A stretch of 64,000 nucleotides of DNA from Azonexus sp. (lineage in GTDB: Bacteria > Pseudomonadota > Gammaproteobacteria > Burkholderiales > Rhodocyclaceae), in assembly GCA_031260295.1 (NCBI GenBank), contig JAIRKE010000016.1, positions 1 to 64,000 on the forward strand. The letters run 5' to 3'. Made by a program: the position numbers and the translations under genes. Numbering within the stretch: position 1 is the first letter of the stretch; every line of letters begins with the position of its first letter. Below the pieces are notes generated by a model. It worked only from the letters and a program-made list of their open reading frames with translations. It was not told the DNA's origin and did no database searches. This document shows, one piece after another, positions 28,603-37,686 of this stretch.

Positions 28603-28664
28603 GGAAAACCTCATCCCAATACGCTCCATAAGGGGCGTTTACCCCGTTTTCCGGAGAATTTTCG

Positions 28665-30068
28665 ATGATTCGTTCTTCTTCCAGGGTGCTGGCTGCGGTC
28701 AGCACCCTCGTTTCCTTGCCGGCGGTGGCTGGTGAGACGGAGCTACAGGTGCTGCGTGCTGAAATCGAGCAGCTAAAGGTAGCTTATGAGCAGCGTATCG
28801 CCGCCCTCGAGGCCCGCGTACAGTCCGCCGAACAGGCCCGTTCCGCGCCGGCAGCCGAGCCCCCGGCCGAGCAACGTGCGGCGGCAGCGCCGGCCAGCGG
28901 CTTCAACCCGGAGGTGTCGCTGATCCTCCAGGGGCAATACAAGAACATGAAGGACGTTGCCGAGCGCAGCATCACCGGTTTCGCCTCGACCGCCGGCCAC
29001 AATCACGGCGACGGCATCGAGGGGGTCAGCAAGCGCGGTTTCTCGGTCGAGCACAGCGAGCTGGTGCTGGCCGCCAACATCGATCCCTACTGGCGCGGCC
29101 AGGCCATCATCGCGGTACAGGACGGCGACGCCGAGGTCGAGGAGGCCTGGTTCCAGTCGCTGGCCATCGGCCATGGCATCGGCCTGAAGGGCGGCCGCTT
29201 CCGCTCCGGCATCGGCTACCTCAACGAGCAGCATCCGCATGCCTGGGATTTCGCCGACGCACCGCTGATGTACCAGGCCTTGTTCGGCGAGGAGGGCAGA
29301 TACAAGCAGGATGGCTTGCAATTGAAGTGGCTGGCGCCGACGCCGATGTTCCTCGAATTTGGCGCCGAGCTCGGGCGTGGGGCCGATTTTCCGGGTAGCG
29401 AGCGCAACAAGAACGGTGCCGGCGCGGGCGCCGTCTTCGCCCATATCGGCGACGACGTGGGCATCGAACACAGTTGGCGGGCTGGCGTTTCCTACCTGCG
29501 TACGCGGGCCAGCGAGCGCGAATCGCGTTTCGAGGATATCAATGGCTTGGAGGCGGCCGGTTCCTTCGCTGGCCGCTCGTCGACCTGGATCGCCGATTTC
29601 ATTTGGAAATGGGCGCCGAACGGCAATCCCAGCGAACGTAATTTCAAGTTCCAGGCAGAGTATTTCCAGCGTAGCGAAAAAGGTAGCCTCGATTGCTACG
29701 ACGAGCAGGGGGCGGGCAACGCCTGCGATCCGCTGGCGGCCGGCGAGCGTGTCGTCAGCGACTACCGGACGCGCCAGTCCGGCTGGTATGCCCAGAGCGT
29801 CTATCAGTTCTTGCCGCGTTGGCGTGCCGGCCTACGCTATGAGCAACTGGACAGCGGCTCGCGCAATTTCGGTGCCAATGCCGCCAACCTGGAGGTCGAC
29901 AGCTATCGGCCGAAGAAGGCGACGGTGATGCTCGATTACAGTTGGAGCGAATTCTCCCGCCTGCGCCTGCAGTATGCTCAGGACAAGTCGATGCGGGGCC
30001 TGACCGACAACCAATGGACGTTGCAATACGTGATGAGTCTCGGCGCCCATGGCGCGCATCGTTTCTAG
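28665..30068 (+). CDS. outer-membrane porin-like protein
   Basis: A 467-residue protein with a signal peptide (about 1-23), then a short coiled coil (LQVLRAEIEQLKVAYEQRIAALEARVQ, 26-52) and a Pro/Ala linker. A predicted beta-barrel follows, ending with an aromatic residue (GAHGAHRF), which suits outer-membrane insertion. There is no TonB plug. Its place directly before a zinc-type ABC transporter suggests it lets metal ions or chelates across the outer membrane. Specificity is inferred from context only. Confidence 0.78.
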   Translation: MIRSSSRVLAAVSTLVSLPAVAGETELQVLRAEIEQLKVAYEQRIAALEARVQSAEQARSAPAAEPPAEQRAAAAPASGFNPEVSLILQGQYKNMKDVAERSITGFASTAGHNHGDGIEGVSKRGFSVEHSELVLAANIDPYWRGQAIIAVQDGDAEVEEAWFQSLAIGHGIGLKGGRFRSGIGYLNEQHPHAWDFADAPLMYQALFGEEGRYKQDGLQLKWLAPTPMFLEFGAELGRGADFPGSERNKNGAGAGAVFAHIGDDVGIEHSWRAGVSYLRTRASERESRFEDINGLEAAGSFAGRSSTWIADFIWKWAPNGNPSERNFKFQAEYFQRSEKGSLDCYDEQGAGNACDPLAAGERVVSDYRTRQSGWYAQSVYQFLPRWRAGLRYEQLDSGSRNFGANAANLEVDSYRPKKATVMLDYSWSEFSRLRLQYAQDKSMRGLTDNQWTLQYVMSLGAHGAHRF

Positions 30069-30078
30069 GAGGCGAGCG

Positions 30079-30975
30079 ATGAAAAGAATCCTGTTGTTGT
30101 GCTTGCTGGTCGCGGCGCCGTTGCTGGCCCGGGCCGATCTGCGCGTATTCGCCACGGTTCCGGAGTGGGGGGCGCTGGTCAAGGAAATCGGCGGACCCCA
30201 TGTCAGTGTCTATACCGCTACCCACGCCTTGCAGGATCCGCACCGCATCGAGGCTCGGCCATCGCTGCTGGCCCAGGCCCGCCGTGCCGACCTGCTGGTC
30301 GCCACCGGTGCCGACTTGGAAGCCGGCTGGTTGCCGTTGGTCCAGCGCGACTCCGGCAATGCCGCGATCCAGAGCGGCCGGCCGGGCTATTTCGAGGCCG
30401 CCGCCGTGGTCCGCTTGCGCGACGTCCCGGCCGTGCTCGACCGTGCTCAGGGCGACATTCATGCCGCCGGCAATCCACACCTACATCTCGACCCGTATAA
30501 CGTGCTGAAGGTCGGCGAGGCGCTGGCGGCTCGTATGGGCGAACTGGATCCCGCCCAGGCGGCCGATTACCAGGCTGGTTTCCGCGCTTTCGCCGAACGC
30601 TGGCAGGCAGCCATCGGTCGTTGGGAAAAGCTGGCGGCGCCGTTGCGCGGTGTGCCGGTGCTGGTGCATCACCAGTCCTTCGTCTACCTGACCCATTGGC
30701 TGGGCATGCGCGAAGTCGGCATGCTCGAACCGAAGCCGGGCATCGAGCCGACCAGCGGCCATCTCACTGCGCTACTGGCCCGCCTGCAGGCGCAGCCAGC
30801 GAAGATGGTGCTGGTTGCGGCCTACAACCGCGACGGGCCAAGCCAGTGGATCGCCAGCCGTAGCGGTCTGCCGATGGTGCTGCTGCCGTATACCGTCGGC
30901 GGTACGCCGGCGGCGGGCGATCTGTTCGCTCTCTACGACGACACGCTGCAGCGCCTATTGCAGGCCTTGCAATGA
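30079..30975 (+). CDS. metal ABC transporter substrate-binding protein (ZnuA-like)
   Basis: A periplasmic cluster A-I metal-binding protein, 298 residues with a signal peptide (about 1-19). Likely ligands are His55 (DPHRIEARPS), His134/136 (GNPHLHLDPYNV) and His197/198 (LVHHQSFVYL), with an acidic residue near the C-terminus (AAGDLFALYDD). It lacks the His-rich loop of ZnuA. Zinc is most likely; manganese is possible. The start at 30079 (GGAGG 7 bases upstream) is chosen. It overlaps the ATPase gene by 4 bases. Confidence 0.88.
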   Translation: MKRILLLCLLVAAPLLARADLRVFATVPEWGALVKEIGGPHVSVYTATHALQDPHRIEARPSLLAQARRADLLVATGADLEAGWLPLVQRDSGNAAIQSGRPGYFEAAAVVRLRDVPAVLDRAQGDIHAAGNPHLHLDPYNVLKVGEALAARMGELDPAQAADYQAGFRAFAERWQAAIGRWEKLAAPLRGVPVLVHHQSFVYLTHWLGMREVGMLEPKPGIEPTSGHLTALLARLQAQPAKMVLVAAYNRDGPSQWIASRSGLPMVLLPYTVGGTPAAGDLFALYDDTLQRLLQALQ

Positions 30976-31550
30976 GCCTGCTGCTGCAGGCCGAGGCGCT
31001 GGTGGCCGGCTGGTCGGAGCCGGCCACGCCGGCGCTCGATCTGCAAGTGGCGGCTGGCGAGATCGTTGGCCTGACCGGCCCCAACGGCGTTGGCAAGAGC
31101 ACCCTGCTGGCGGCCGCTGTCGGCCGGGCGCGGATCTTTTCCGGGCGGCTGACGATGGCACCAGGGCTGCGTTTGGCGCTGCAGACGCAGCAGTTGCCGC
31201 CGGTCGACGGCCTGCCCTTGTCCGGCCACGATCTGCTGGCCGTCACCGGCGCCGTGCCGGCCGGTCTGCCGCCGTGGCTGGAAGGTCGCCTCGGTGAGCG
31301 TCTCGACCAGCTGTCCGGCGGCCAGCGTCACTACCTGGCGCTGTGGGCGGCCATCGCTGTGCCGGCCGACCTGCTGTTGCTCGACGAGCCGACCAATAAC
31401 CTCGACGCCGCCGGCGTGCGCCATCTCGCTCAAGCCCTGCGGCAGCGCGCCGCCGCTGGCGTCGGCATCCTGATCGTCAGTCACGACGCCGACTTCGTCG
31501 CGGCGCTGTGCCATCGCACATTGGTTCTGGAGGCGCCGGATGTGGTCTGA
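30972..31550 (+). CDS. metal ABC transporter ATP-binding protein (ZnuC-like)
   Basis: A 192-residue ABC ATPase. Walker A is GPNGVGKS (36-43), the signature LSGGQ is at 114-118, and Walker B is LLLLDEP (134-140) followed by TNNLD. A switch His is in VSHDADF. It is shorter than typical ZnuC (about 230-250), with a compressed Q-loop region. It overlaps both the binding-protein and the permease gene, so the three subunits are translationally linked. Confidence 0.9.
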   Translation: MSLLLQAEALVAGWSEPATPALDLQVAAGEIVGLTGPNGVGKSTLLAAAVGRARIFSGRLTMAPGLRLALQTQQLPPVDGLPLSGHDLLAVTGAVPAGLPPWLEGRLGERLDQLSGGQRHYLALWAAIAVPADLLLLDEPTNNLDAAGVRHLAQALRQRAAAGVGILIVSHDADFVAALCHRTLVLEAPDVV

Positions 31551-32304
31551 ACTGTTTCTCGTCCCTTTCCTGACCGGTTTGGCGTTGGCCGTGGTGCTGC
31601 CCCTGCTCGGCTGTTATCTGCGCCTGCGCGACGAATGGCTGGCGGCCTTGGCCTATGCCCATGTCGCTGCCGGCGGGGCGCTGATGGCACTGGTTGCCGG
31701 CTTGCCGCCAACCCTCGGCGGCCTGTCGGCGGCGGCCCTGGCCGGCGCCGGCCGGCATTTCGCCGCGCACCGCCTGGCTGGCGGCGCCAGCCAAGCATTG
31801 TTGCTGCTCGGTGGCTGGTCGGTGGCGGTGTTGCTGGCGGCTAACCAGCCGCTGGCCGAGCGCCTGGCCCAGGCGCTGTTCGACGGTCAATTGTATTTCG
31901 CCGACAGCGGCCGGCTGGCTTGGGTTGTGACAGGCTCCGTGGTGGCCGTGGCGGGACTGCGTTGGCTGTCCCGCCGCCTGTTGCTGGCCCGCCTGTATCC
32001 CGACCTGTTCCGCCTGCGCGGTTTGGCACCGTGGCCAGTGCGGCTCGGTTTCGATTTGCTGGCGGCCTTGCTGTTGGCGCTGGCGACGATGAGCCTGGGC
32101 GTAATGGCCACGTTCGCACTGCTCTTCGTGCCGCCGTGGCTGGCCTTTCGCCGTGGCCGCGGCTGGCGGCAGGCGCTGGGCTGGGCGGTGATAGGCGGTG
32201 TCGTCGCCTATGGCGCGGCGTTCGCCCTGGCGTTGCATTTCGACCAGCCTTTCGGACCTGTCCTGGCCTTGTTGTTGGTGTTGGTCGGCCTGTTGATTGC
32301 GTGA
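31540..32304 (+). CDS. metal ABC transporter permease (ZnuB-like)
   Basis: A 254-residue permease with about seven to eight membrane segments in the ABC-3 family layout (N-terminal FLVPFLTGLALAVVLPLLGCYLRLR, DEWLAALAYAHVAAGGALMAL, C-terminal LGVMATFALLFVPPWLAF). It would form the inner-membrane channel for the upstream ATPase and binding protein. The ATG overlaps the ATPase gene by 11 bases. It ends the apparent operon. Confidence 0.88.
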   Translation: MWSELFLVPFLTGLALAVVLPLLGCYLRLRDEWLAALAYAHVAAGGALMALVAGLPPTLGGLSAAALAGAGRHFAAHRLAGGASQALLLLGGWSVAVLLAANQPLAERLAQALFDGQLYFADSGRLAWVVTGSVVAVAGLRWLSRRLLLARLYPDLFRLRGLAPWPVRLGFDLLAALLLALATMSLGVMATFALLFVPPWLAFRRGRGWRQALGWAVIGGVVAYGAAFALALHFDQPFGPVLALLLVLVGLLIA

Positions 32305-32349
32305 CGCGGGACGGCGTGCTAAAACATCCACCTTGCTCGCGGAGTATTT

Positions 32350-33636
32350 ATGGTTTTTTCCTTTTTCAAGAAGCCAACCCAGAAAATGCCGGAGCGTCGG
32401 GCCGCCAAGCCGCGCGCCCAGGCGCCCGAGTCCGTGCCGCCGAACGTGGCGGAAGAGGCTGCGGCATCGTTGGCGGCGCCTCTGCCGGATCTTGAATTCA
32501 CCAACAGCAATCCGCTCGGGGCCGGCGCGCCGGCCGCCAAGGTGGTGTCTCCGGCCGCCAAGCCGGCGGCGCCGGTTCGGGCCGTTATCGATCCCAATCT
32601 GGCCAAGGACGATTTCGACGATGCTGACTTCACCGAATCGAGCGTCATGGGCATCGACGTCGATCAGGACGCCGACCCGGTCCAGAGCGACGTCGAACAT
32701 GTCGTCGTGCTGTTCGCCAATGGCCAGGAAGCGGCCGCCCGCTCGCTGCTGGAAACGCTGATCCGCAGCTATCCGGGCGATGAGGGCAGGCGTTTCTGGT
32801 TGCTGCTGCTCGATTTGCTGCAATGTGTCGGCGACCGCGCCGCCTTCGACAAACTGGCCCTCGAATTCGCCGAGACCTGGGAAACCTCGCCATCTTCCTG
32901 GCGGCGGACTGAGCCGGTGGTGATGATGAAAAGCAACGGCCAGCGCCGCCTAGTGCTGCAGGGGGTGCTGACCGCCGAGGAGGGGGCCGCCTCGGTGACA
33001 GATCTGGCCGGGCTGGTGGCGCAGGGCCTGCCGGTTGTCGTCGAATGCGGCAAGCTGATCAGTTGCGATGACGAGGTGGCCGGGCGACTGGCGGCGATTC
33101 TGCGCGAAGCTCGGCGGAACGGAGTAGCGGTGGAGTTGAAGGAGATCGATGGTTTCCTGGCCCGCCTCAACGAGCGCCTGCTGTCCGCCGCCGGGCGCGA
33201 GTCGGATTGGGCGCTGCTGCTTGAATTGCTGCAGCGGCACGGTACGCAGGAGTTGTTCGAGGAGCGCGCCGTCGATTACGCGGTGGCATTCGAATTGTCG
33301 CCGCCGTCCTGGGAGGGCACGCCGCCTCCGGCGGCCGCGCCGGAAGAGGATGAGATGCTGCCGGCTAGTGACGCGTATTATCTGGAAGGCGACCTGAAGA
33401 ACCGCCGTTTCGATGAACTGGTCGAGGTGCTTGATGGCCACGAACTGCCCATTGTTGATTTTTCCGGCGTCCGCAGCATGGATTTCTTCTCCGCTGGCCA
33501 ACTGGTCAACCGCATCGCGCCGTACAGGGCGCGAGGGCGCGAGATCCTGATCCGTAGCCCGAATCATCTGGTCGCCGAGCTGATGGCCGTGGTCGGCCTG
33601 AACAAGCAGGCGCGCATCATCGTTCCCAAGTCTTAA
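32350..33636 (+). CDS. STAS-domain protein of unknown function
   Basis: A 428-residue cytoplasmic protein. Residues 1-100 are a charged, Ala/Pro-rich disordered stretch; 110-180 are helical. A central segment (about 190-280, LVLQGVLTAEEGAASVTDLAGLVAQGLPVVVECG) and a C-terminal one (about 340-426, YYLEGDLKNRRFDELVEVLDG...IVDFSGVRSMDFFSAGQLVN) both resemble STAS domains like anti-sigma antagonists. The C-terminal one has the conserved DFSGV and SxD position. It precedes hslV by 12 bp. No kinase or sigma partner is adjacent. Confidence 0.8.
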   Translation: MVFSFFKKPTQKMPERRAAKPRAQAPESVPPNVAEEAAASLAAPLPDLEFTNSNPLGAGAPAAKVVSPAAKPAAPVRAVIDPNLAKDDFDDADFTESSVMGIDVDQDADPVQSDVEHVVVLFANGQEAAARSLLETLIRSYPGDEGRRFWLLLLDLLQCVGDRAAFDKLALEFAETWETSPSSWRRTEPVVMMKSNGQRRLVLQGVLTAEEGAASVTDLAGLVAQGLPVVVECGKLISCDDEVAGRLAAILREARRNGVAVELKEIDGFLARLNERLLSAAGRESDWALLLELLQRHGTQELFEERAVDYAVAFELSPPSWEGTPPPAAAPEEDEMLPASDAYYLEGDLKNRRFDELVEVLDGHELPIVDFSGVRSMDFFSAGQLVNRIAPYRARGREILIRSPNHLVAELMAVVGLNKQARIIVPKS

Positions 33637-33648
33637 TCAGGAAAAAAC

Positions 33649-34185
33649 ATGGAGCAATATCACGGCACCACGATTCTGTCGGTGCGCCGGGGCAGTGTCG
33701 TCGCCATGGGCGGCGATGGTCAGGTGACGCTGGGTAATATCGTCATCAAGGGTTCCGCCAGAAAGGTGCGCCGCCTGTACCAGGGCAATATTCTGGCCGG
33801 TTTCGCCGGCGGCACCGCCGATGCCTTCACGCTGTTCGAGCGCTTCGAGGCCAAGCTGGAGAAGCATCAGGGCCATCTGGTGCGTTCCGCCGTCGAACTG
33901 GCGAAGGATTGGCGCACCGACCGGGCGCTCCGCCGGCTAGAGGCCATGCTGTCGGTGGCCGACCGCGAATCCTCGCTGGTTATCACCGGCAATGGCGACG
34001 TACTCGAACCCGAGCATGGCATCGTCGCTATCGGTTCCGGCGGCGCCTACGCCCAGAGCGCGGCGCGCGCCTTGCTGGAGAACACCGAGCTGGGGCCGCT
34101 CGACATCGTGACCAAGTCGTTGGAAATCGCAGGCGACCTGTGTATCTACACCAACCGCAATTTCACGCTCGAGGTGCTCGAATGA
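33649..34185 (+). CDS. hslV: ATP-dependent protease subunit HslV
   Basis: The threonine-peptidase subunit of the HslUV protease. The 178-residue protein starts [14 protein letters not shown], so the likely mature catalytic threonine is Thr7 after propeptide removal. The family core [28 protein letters not shown] follows. It overlaps hslU by 4 bases. Together they form a stress-response protease. Confidence 0.96.
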   Translation: MEQYHGTTILSVRRGSVVAMGGDGQVTLGNIVIKGSARKVRRLYQGNILAGFAGGTADAFTLFERFEAKLEKHQGHLVRSAVELAKDWRTDRALRRLEAMLSVADRESSLVITGNGDVLEPEHGIVAIGSGGAYAQSAARALLENTELGPLDIVTKSLEIAGDLCIYTNRNFTLEVLE

Positions 34186-35519
34186 CCACGATGACGCCGA
34201 AGGAGATCGTCTCCGAACTCGACAAACACATCGTCGGCCAGCACAACGCCAAGAAGGCGGTGGCCATTGCGCTGCGCAACCGCTGGCGGCGCTCGCAGGT
34301 GATGGAGCCCTTGCGCCAGGAAATCACGCCGAAGAACATCCTGATGATCGGTCCGACCGGCGTCGGCAAGACAGAGATCGCCCGCCGTCTGGCGCGCTTG
34401 GCCAATGCGCCGTTCATCAAGATCGAGGCGACCAAGTTCACCGAGGTTGGCTACGTCGGGCGCGACGTCGAAACCATCATCCGCGACTTGGTCGAGATGG
34501 CCATCAAGTCGCACCGCGACCGCGCCATGCAGGCCAACCGCGCCCGCGCCGAGGATGCCGCCGAGGAGCGCGTGCTCGACGCCTTGCTGCCGCCAGCGCG
34601 CAATCCCGGTTTTTACGCCGAGGAGTCGGCGGCGGCGACGGACAGCGCTACCCGCCAGAAATTCCGCAAGAAGTTGCGCGAGGGCGAGCTCGACGACAAG
34701 GAAATCGACATCGAACTTGCGGCGCCGATGATGCAGGCCGAGATTTTCGCGCCGCCGGGCATGGAGGAACTGACCCAGCAGATTCAGGGCATGTTCCAGA
34801 ACATCGGCGGCGGCAAGAAGAAGTCGCGCAAGCTGAAAATCAAGGAAGCGCTGAAGCTCTTGACCGACGAGGAGGCGGCCAAGCTGGTCAACGACGAGGA
34901 GGTCAAGCTGGAGGCGGTCAAGGCCGTCGAGCAGAACGGCATCGTCTTCCTCGATGAGCTGGACAAGATCGCCAGCCGTTCCGAGATGCAGGGCGCCGAT
35001 GTCTCCCGTCAGGGCGTGCAGCGCGACCTGCTGCCGTTGGTCGAGGGGACCACGGTGTCGACCAAGTACGGGATGATCAAGACCGACCACATCCTGTTCA
35101 TCGCTTCCGGCGCGTTTCACCTGTCCAAGCCCTCCGACCTGATTCCCGAATTGCAGGGGCGTTTCCCCATCCGCGTCGAACTCGATTCGCTGTCGGTGGC
35201 CGACTTTGAACGCATCCTGGTGCAGACCGACGCCTGTCTGACCAAGCAGTACCAGGCGCTGCTGGCGACCGAGGGGGTGACGGTCGATTTTGCCGCCGAC
35301 GGCATCCGCCGCCTGGCCGAGATCGCCTACCAGGTCAATGAAAAGACCGAAAACATCGGCGCCCGTCGCCTGCACACGGTGATGGAAAAGCTGCTCGAAG
35401 AAGTGTCATTCGAGGCCGGCAAGGTCGGGCTCGATCAACTGCAAGTCGATACCGCCTACGTCAACGCCCGCCTCGGCGACGTGGCGGCCGACGAGGATCT
35501 GTCGCGCTACGTGCTGTAA
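34182..35519 (+). CDS. hslU: ATP-dependent protease ATPase subunit HslU
   Basis: The AAA+ unfoldase partner of HslV. The 445-residue length is typical, with Walker A GPTGVGKT at 57-64, pore-loop GYVG at 90-93, an I-domain (about 110-245) and Walker B FLDELDKI. The C-terminus DEDLSRYVL fits the HslU tail that inserts into HslV. ATG at 34182 overlaps the hslV stop. A long open frame runs further upstream but is a shadow of hslV. Confidence 0.97.
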   Translation: MTTMTPKEIVSELDKHIVGQHNAKKAVAIALRNRWRRSQVMEPLRQEITPKNILMIGPTGVGKTEIARRLARLANAPFIKIEATKFTEVGYVGRDVETIIRDLVEMAIKSHRDRAMQANRARAEDAAEERVLDALLPPARNPGFYAEESAAATDSATRQKFRKKLREGELDDKEIDIELAAPMMQAEIFAPPGMEELTQQIQGMFQNIGGGKKKSRKLKIKEALKLLTDEEAAKLVNDEEVKLEAVKAVEQNGIVFLDELDKIASRSEMQGADVSRQGVQRDLLPLVEGTTVSTKYGMIKTDHILFIASGAFHLSKPSDLIPELQGRFPIRVELDSLSVADFERILVQTDACLTKQYQALLATEGVTVDFAADGIRRLAEIAYQVNEKTENIGARRLHTVMEKLLEEVSFEAGKVGLDQLQVDTAYVNARLGDVAADEDLSRYVL

Positions 35520-35535
35520 GGTTGGTATTCCACGA

Positions 35536-35910
35536 TCAGCCGCCCAGGCGCTCCAGGCGCCGCCGGTCGCGCTTGGTCGGCCGACCGTGAATGTCGGCCG
35601 CCGGTTCGACACTGAACTTGCGCCGCATCTGCGCGGCCTCGCGGGCGGCGATGCTATCCGGCGTTTCTTCGTAGAGTTGGCGCGCCTCGCTGGCTGGCCC
35701 GCGTTTTTCCGACAAGGCGAGCACCGTCACTTGCCAGCGGCTGTCGCCGTTGCTGATGTCGAGCCGGTCGCCGATCTTGATTTCACGCGCCGGTTTGGTC
35801 GACGTATCGTTGAGCTTGACCTTGCCGCCGCCGACCGCGTCGCTGGCCAAGCTGCGCGTTTTGAAGAAACGCGCAGCCCACAGCCATTTGTCGACGCGAA
35901 TGCCGCTCAC
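35536..35910 (-). CDS. Hsp15-like S4-domain RNA-binding protein
   Basis: A 124-residue protein starting MSGIRVDKWLWAARFFKTRSLASDAV, an S4 RNA-binding domain (about 5-60). A basic tail follows, ending RPTKRDRRRLERLGG. It matches Hsp15 (HslR), which recycles stalled 50S-nascent chain complexes. It is convergent with hslU and overlaps the upstream lysA by 4 bases, so it is likely transcribed from the lptM-lysA promoter. Confidence 0.88.
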   Translation of the reverse strand: MSGIRVDKWLWAARFFKTRSLASDAVGGGKVKLNDTSTKPAREIKIGDRLDISNGDSRWQVTVLALSEKRGPASEARQLYEETPDSIAAREAAQMRRKFSVEPAADIHGRPTKRDRRRLERLGG

Positions 35911-37169
35911 CGTGGCAGTACGGATTCGCCGGCGTACAGTTGTTCAACCGTCTCGCGCTGGCGGATGACGTGGACCGCCGCGCCATCGACCATCACCTCG
36001 ACGGCGCGCGGCCGGGTGTTGTAGTTCGAGGCCATGGCCATGCCGTAGGCGCCGGCCGACATCACCGCCAGCAGGTCGCCTGGCTCGATGGCGAGCGGCC
36101 GGGCCAGGCCGAGGAAGTCGCCGCTTTCGCAGATCGGGCCAACCACGTCGTAATCGCGGGTAGCGTCGGGGCGCGGTGTGACCGGCAGGATGTCGTGCCA
36201 TCCATCGTAGAGGGCAGGACGTATCAGGTCGTTCATGGCAGCGTCGATGATGGCGAAATCCTTGGCTTCGCCGTGCTTGAGGTATTCGACGCGGGTCAGC
36301 AGCAGGCCGGCGTTGCCGACCAGGCGGCGGCCCGGTTCGAGTACGACCCGCAAGCCGCGACCAGTGAGCTTGTCGAGCAGCGGATTGAGGTAGGCGGCGG
36401 CGGTTGGCTGCACCTGGTCCTCACGGTATTTGATGCCAAGGCCGCCGCCCAGGTCGATGTGATGGATGGCGATGCCTTCGGCCGCCAATTGGTCGATCAG
36501 GGCCAAGATACGGTCGAGGGCCTCGGCAAAGGGCGAGGGATCGAGCAATTGCGAGCCGATGTGGCAGTCGATGCCGGTCACCGCGATGTGCGGCAGTGCT
36601 GCCGCGCGCTGATAGAGGGCCAGGGCATCGTCATAAGCGACGCCAAACTTGGCTTCCTTGAGACCAGTGGAGATGTAAGGATGGGTCTTCGGATCGACAT
36701 TGGGATTGACGCGCAGGCTGATCGGGGCCTGCTTGCCGAGCTGGCCAGCGACTTCGTTGAGGCGCTCCAGTTCCGGGACCGATTCGATGTTGAAGCAGAA
36801 AATGCCGGCTTCCAGCGCCTGCTGCATCTCGGCGACGCTCTTGCCGACGCCGGAGAAGACCACCTTGCGCGGGTCGGCGCCAGCCGCTAGCACCCGTTGC
36901 AGTTCGCCGCCGGAGACGATGTCGAAGCCGGCGCCGAGGCGGGCGAACAGATTGAGGACGGCGAGGTTGGCATTGGCCTTGACGGCATAGCAGACCAGCG
37001 CGCCAGCGCCGGCGGGATGGGCGGCAAGGACGTCGTGGAATTCGCGTAGCGCGGCTTCCAGCGCGGCGCGTGAGTAGACATAGGCAGGCGTGTCGAACTG
37101 CTCGGCAATGGTCGGCAGGGCGACGGCTTCGGCGTGCAGGACGCCGTTTTTGAGAGCGAAGGGAGTCAT
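35907..37169 (-). CDS. lysA: diaminopimelate decarboxylase
   Basis: LysA converts meso-diaminopimelate to lysine with PLP. The 420-residue protein has the PLP lysine in LVCYAVKANAN (Lys64), HIGSQL, HIDLGGGLGI and the second-site cysteine in VVGPICESGDFLG. Its start overlaps the end of lptM by 4 bases (ATGA), and it overlaps the Hsp15-like gene. Confidence 0.96.
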   Translation of the reverse strand: MTPFALKNGVLHAEAVALPTIAEQFDTPAYVYSRAALEAALREFHDVLAAHPAGAGALVCYAVKANANLAVLNLFARLGAGFDIVSGGELQRVLAAGADPRKVVFSGVGKSVAEMQQALEAGIFCFNIESVPELERLNEVAGQLGKQAPISLRVNPNVDPKTHPYISTGLKEAKFGVAYDDALALYQRAAALPHIAVTGIDCHIGSQLLDPSPFAEALDRILALIDQLAAEGIAIHHIDLGGGLGIKYREDQVQPTAAAYLNPLLDKLTGRGLRVVLEPGRRLVGNAGLLLTRVEYLKHGEAKDFAIIDAAMNDLIRPALYDGWHDILPVTPRPDATRDYDVVGPICESGDFLGLARPLAIEPGDLLAVMSAGAYGMAMASNYNTRPRAVEVMVDGAAVHVIRQRETVEQLYAGESVLPR

Positions 37170-37330
37170 GATTTTGGCTGATTGGGGGGCGTGCTAACAT
37201 CCACCACCGTGGCCGGCTGGCCACTACCTAATATGGGCTTCGGCGCCGGGCCGGGCGGCAGTTCGAGCGGCCCCTTGGTGCCGCAGGCGGCAAGGCTCAG
37301 AACAATCAGCAAGGCGGCGATTCGGGACAT
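37166..37330 (-). CDS. lptM: small lipoprotein LptM (YifL-like)
   Basis: A 54-residue lipoprotein starting MSRIAALLIVLSLAACGTKG. The lipobox is LAAC with Cys16, followed by GTKGPLELPPGPAP, which matches the CG.KGPL.LPP pattern of LptM/YifL. LptM helps assemble the LptD-LptE translocon in the outer membrane. The tail is Pro-rich. It overlaps lysA by 4 bases, an order seen in many proteobacteria, and is divergent from cyaY by 38 bp. Confidence 0.87.
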   Translation of the reverse strand: MSRIAALLIVLSLAACGTKGPLELPPGPAPKPILGSGQPATVVDVSTPPNQPKS

Positions 37331-37368
37331 GTGCAAGGCGTTGGCGGCAAAAATGAAATGGTATCACG

Positions 37369-37686
37369 ATGGATGACAAGGAATTCGGCAGCCAGGCCGA
37401 CGCAGTGATGGCCCGGATCGAGGCCGCGCTCGAGGCTTCGGGGGCCGCTGTCGATTTCGAGTTGGCGGCGGGCGGTGTGCTGGAAATCGAGTTCGCCGAC
37501 GGTAGCAAGATCATCGTCAATCGCCACGGCGTGATGCGCGAAATCTGGGTTGCCGCCCGCGCCGGCGGTTTTCATTTTCGCTGGGACGGCAGCGCTTGGC
37601 GCGATACCCGCGACGGGGGCGAACTGCTCGACAAGCTGGCGGAACTCGCCAGCCAGCAGGCTGGCGAGCCGGTCAGTTTGATCTGA
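37369..37686 (+). CDS. cyaY: frataxin-like iron donor CyaY
   Basis: A 105-residue CyaY (bacterial frataxin), which modulates Fe-S cluster assembly. It starts with an acidic helix (MDDKEFGSQADAVMARIEAALE), then GVLEIEFADGSKIIVNRHGVMREIWVAARAGGFHFRWDG, the typical beta-sheet with conserved Trp. It is convergent with the PBP1A gene, with adjacent ends, and divergent from lptM. Confidence 0.93.
   Translation: MDDKEFGSQADAVMARIEAALEASGAAVDFELAAGGVLEIEFADGSKIIVNRHGVMREIWVAARAGGFHFRWDGSAWRDTRDGGELLDKLAELASQQAGEPVSLI

Noticed and set aside
28538..28664. A Zur box upstream of the zinc-type operon
   Set aside because: No AT-rich GTTATA-type dyad is present; only the unrelated GC-containing palindrome was found.
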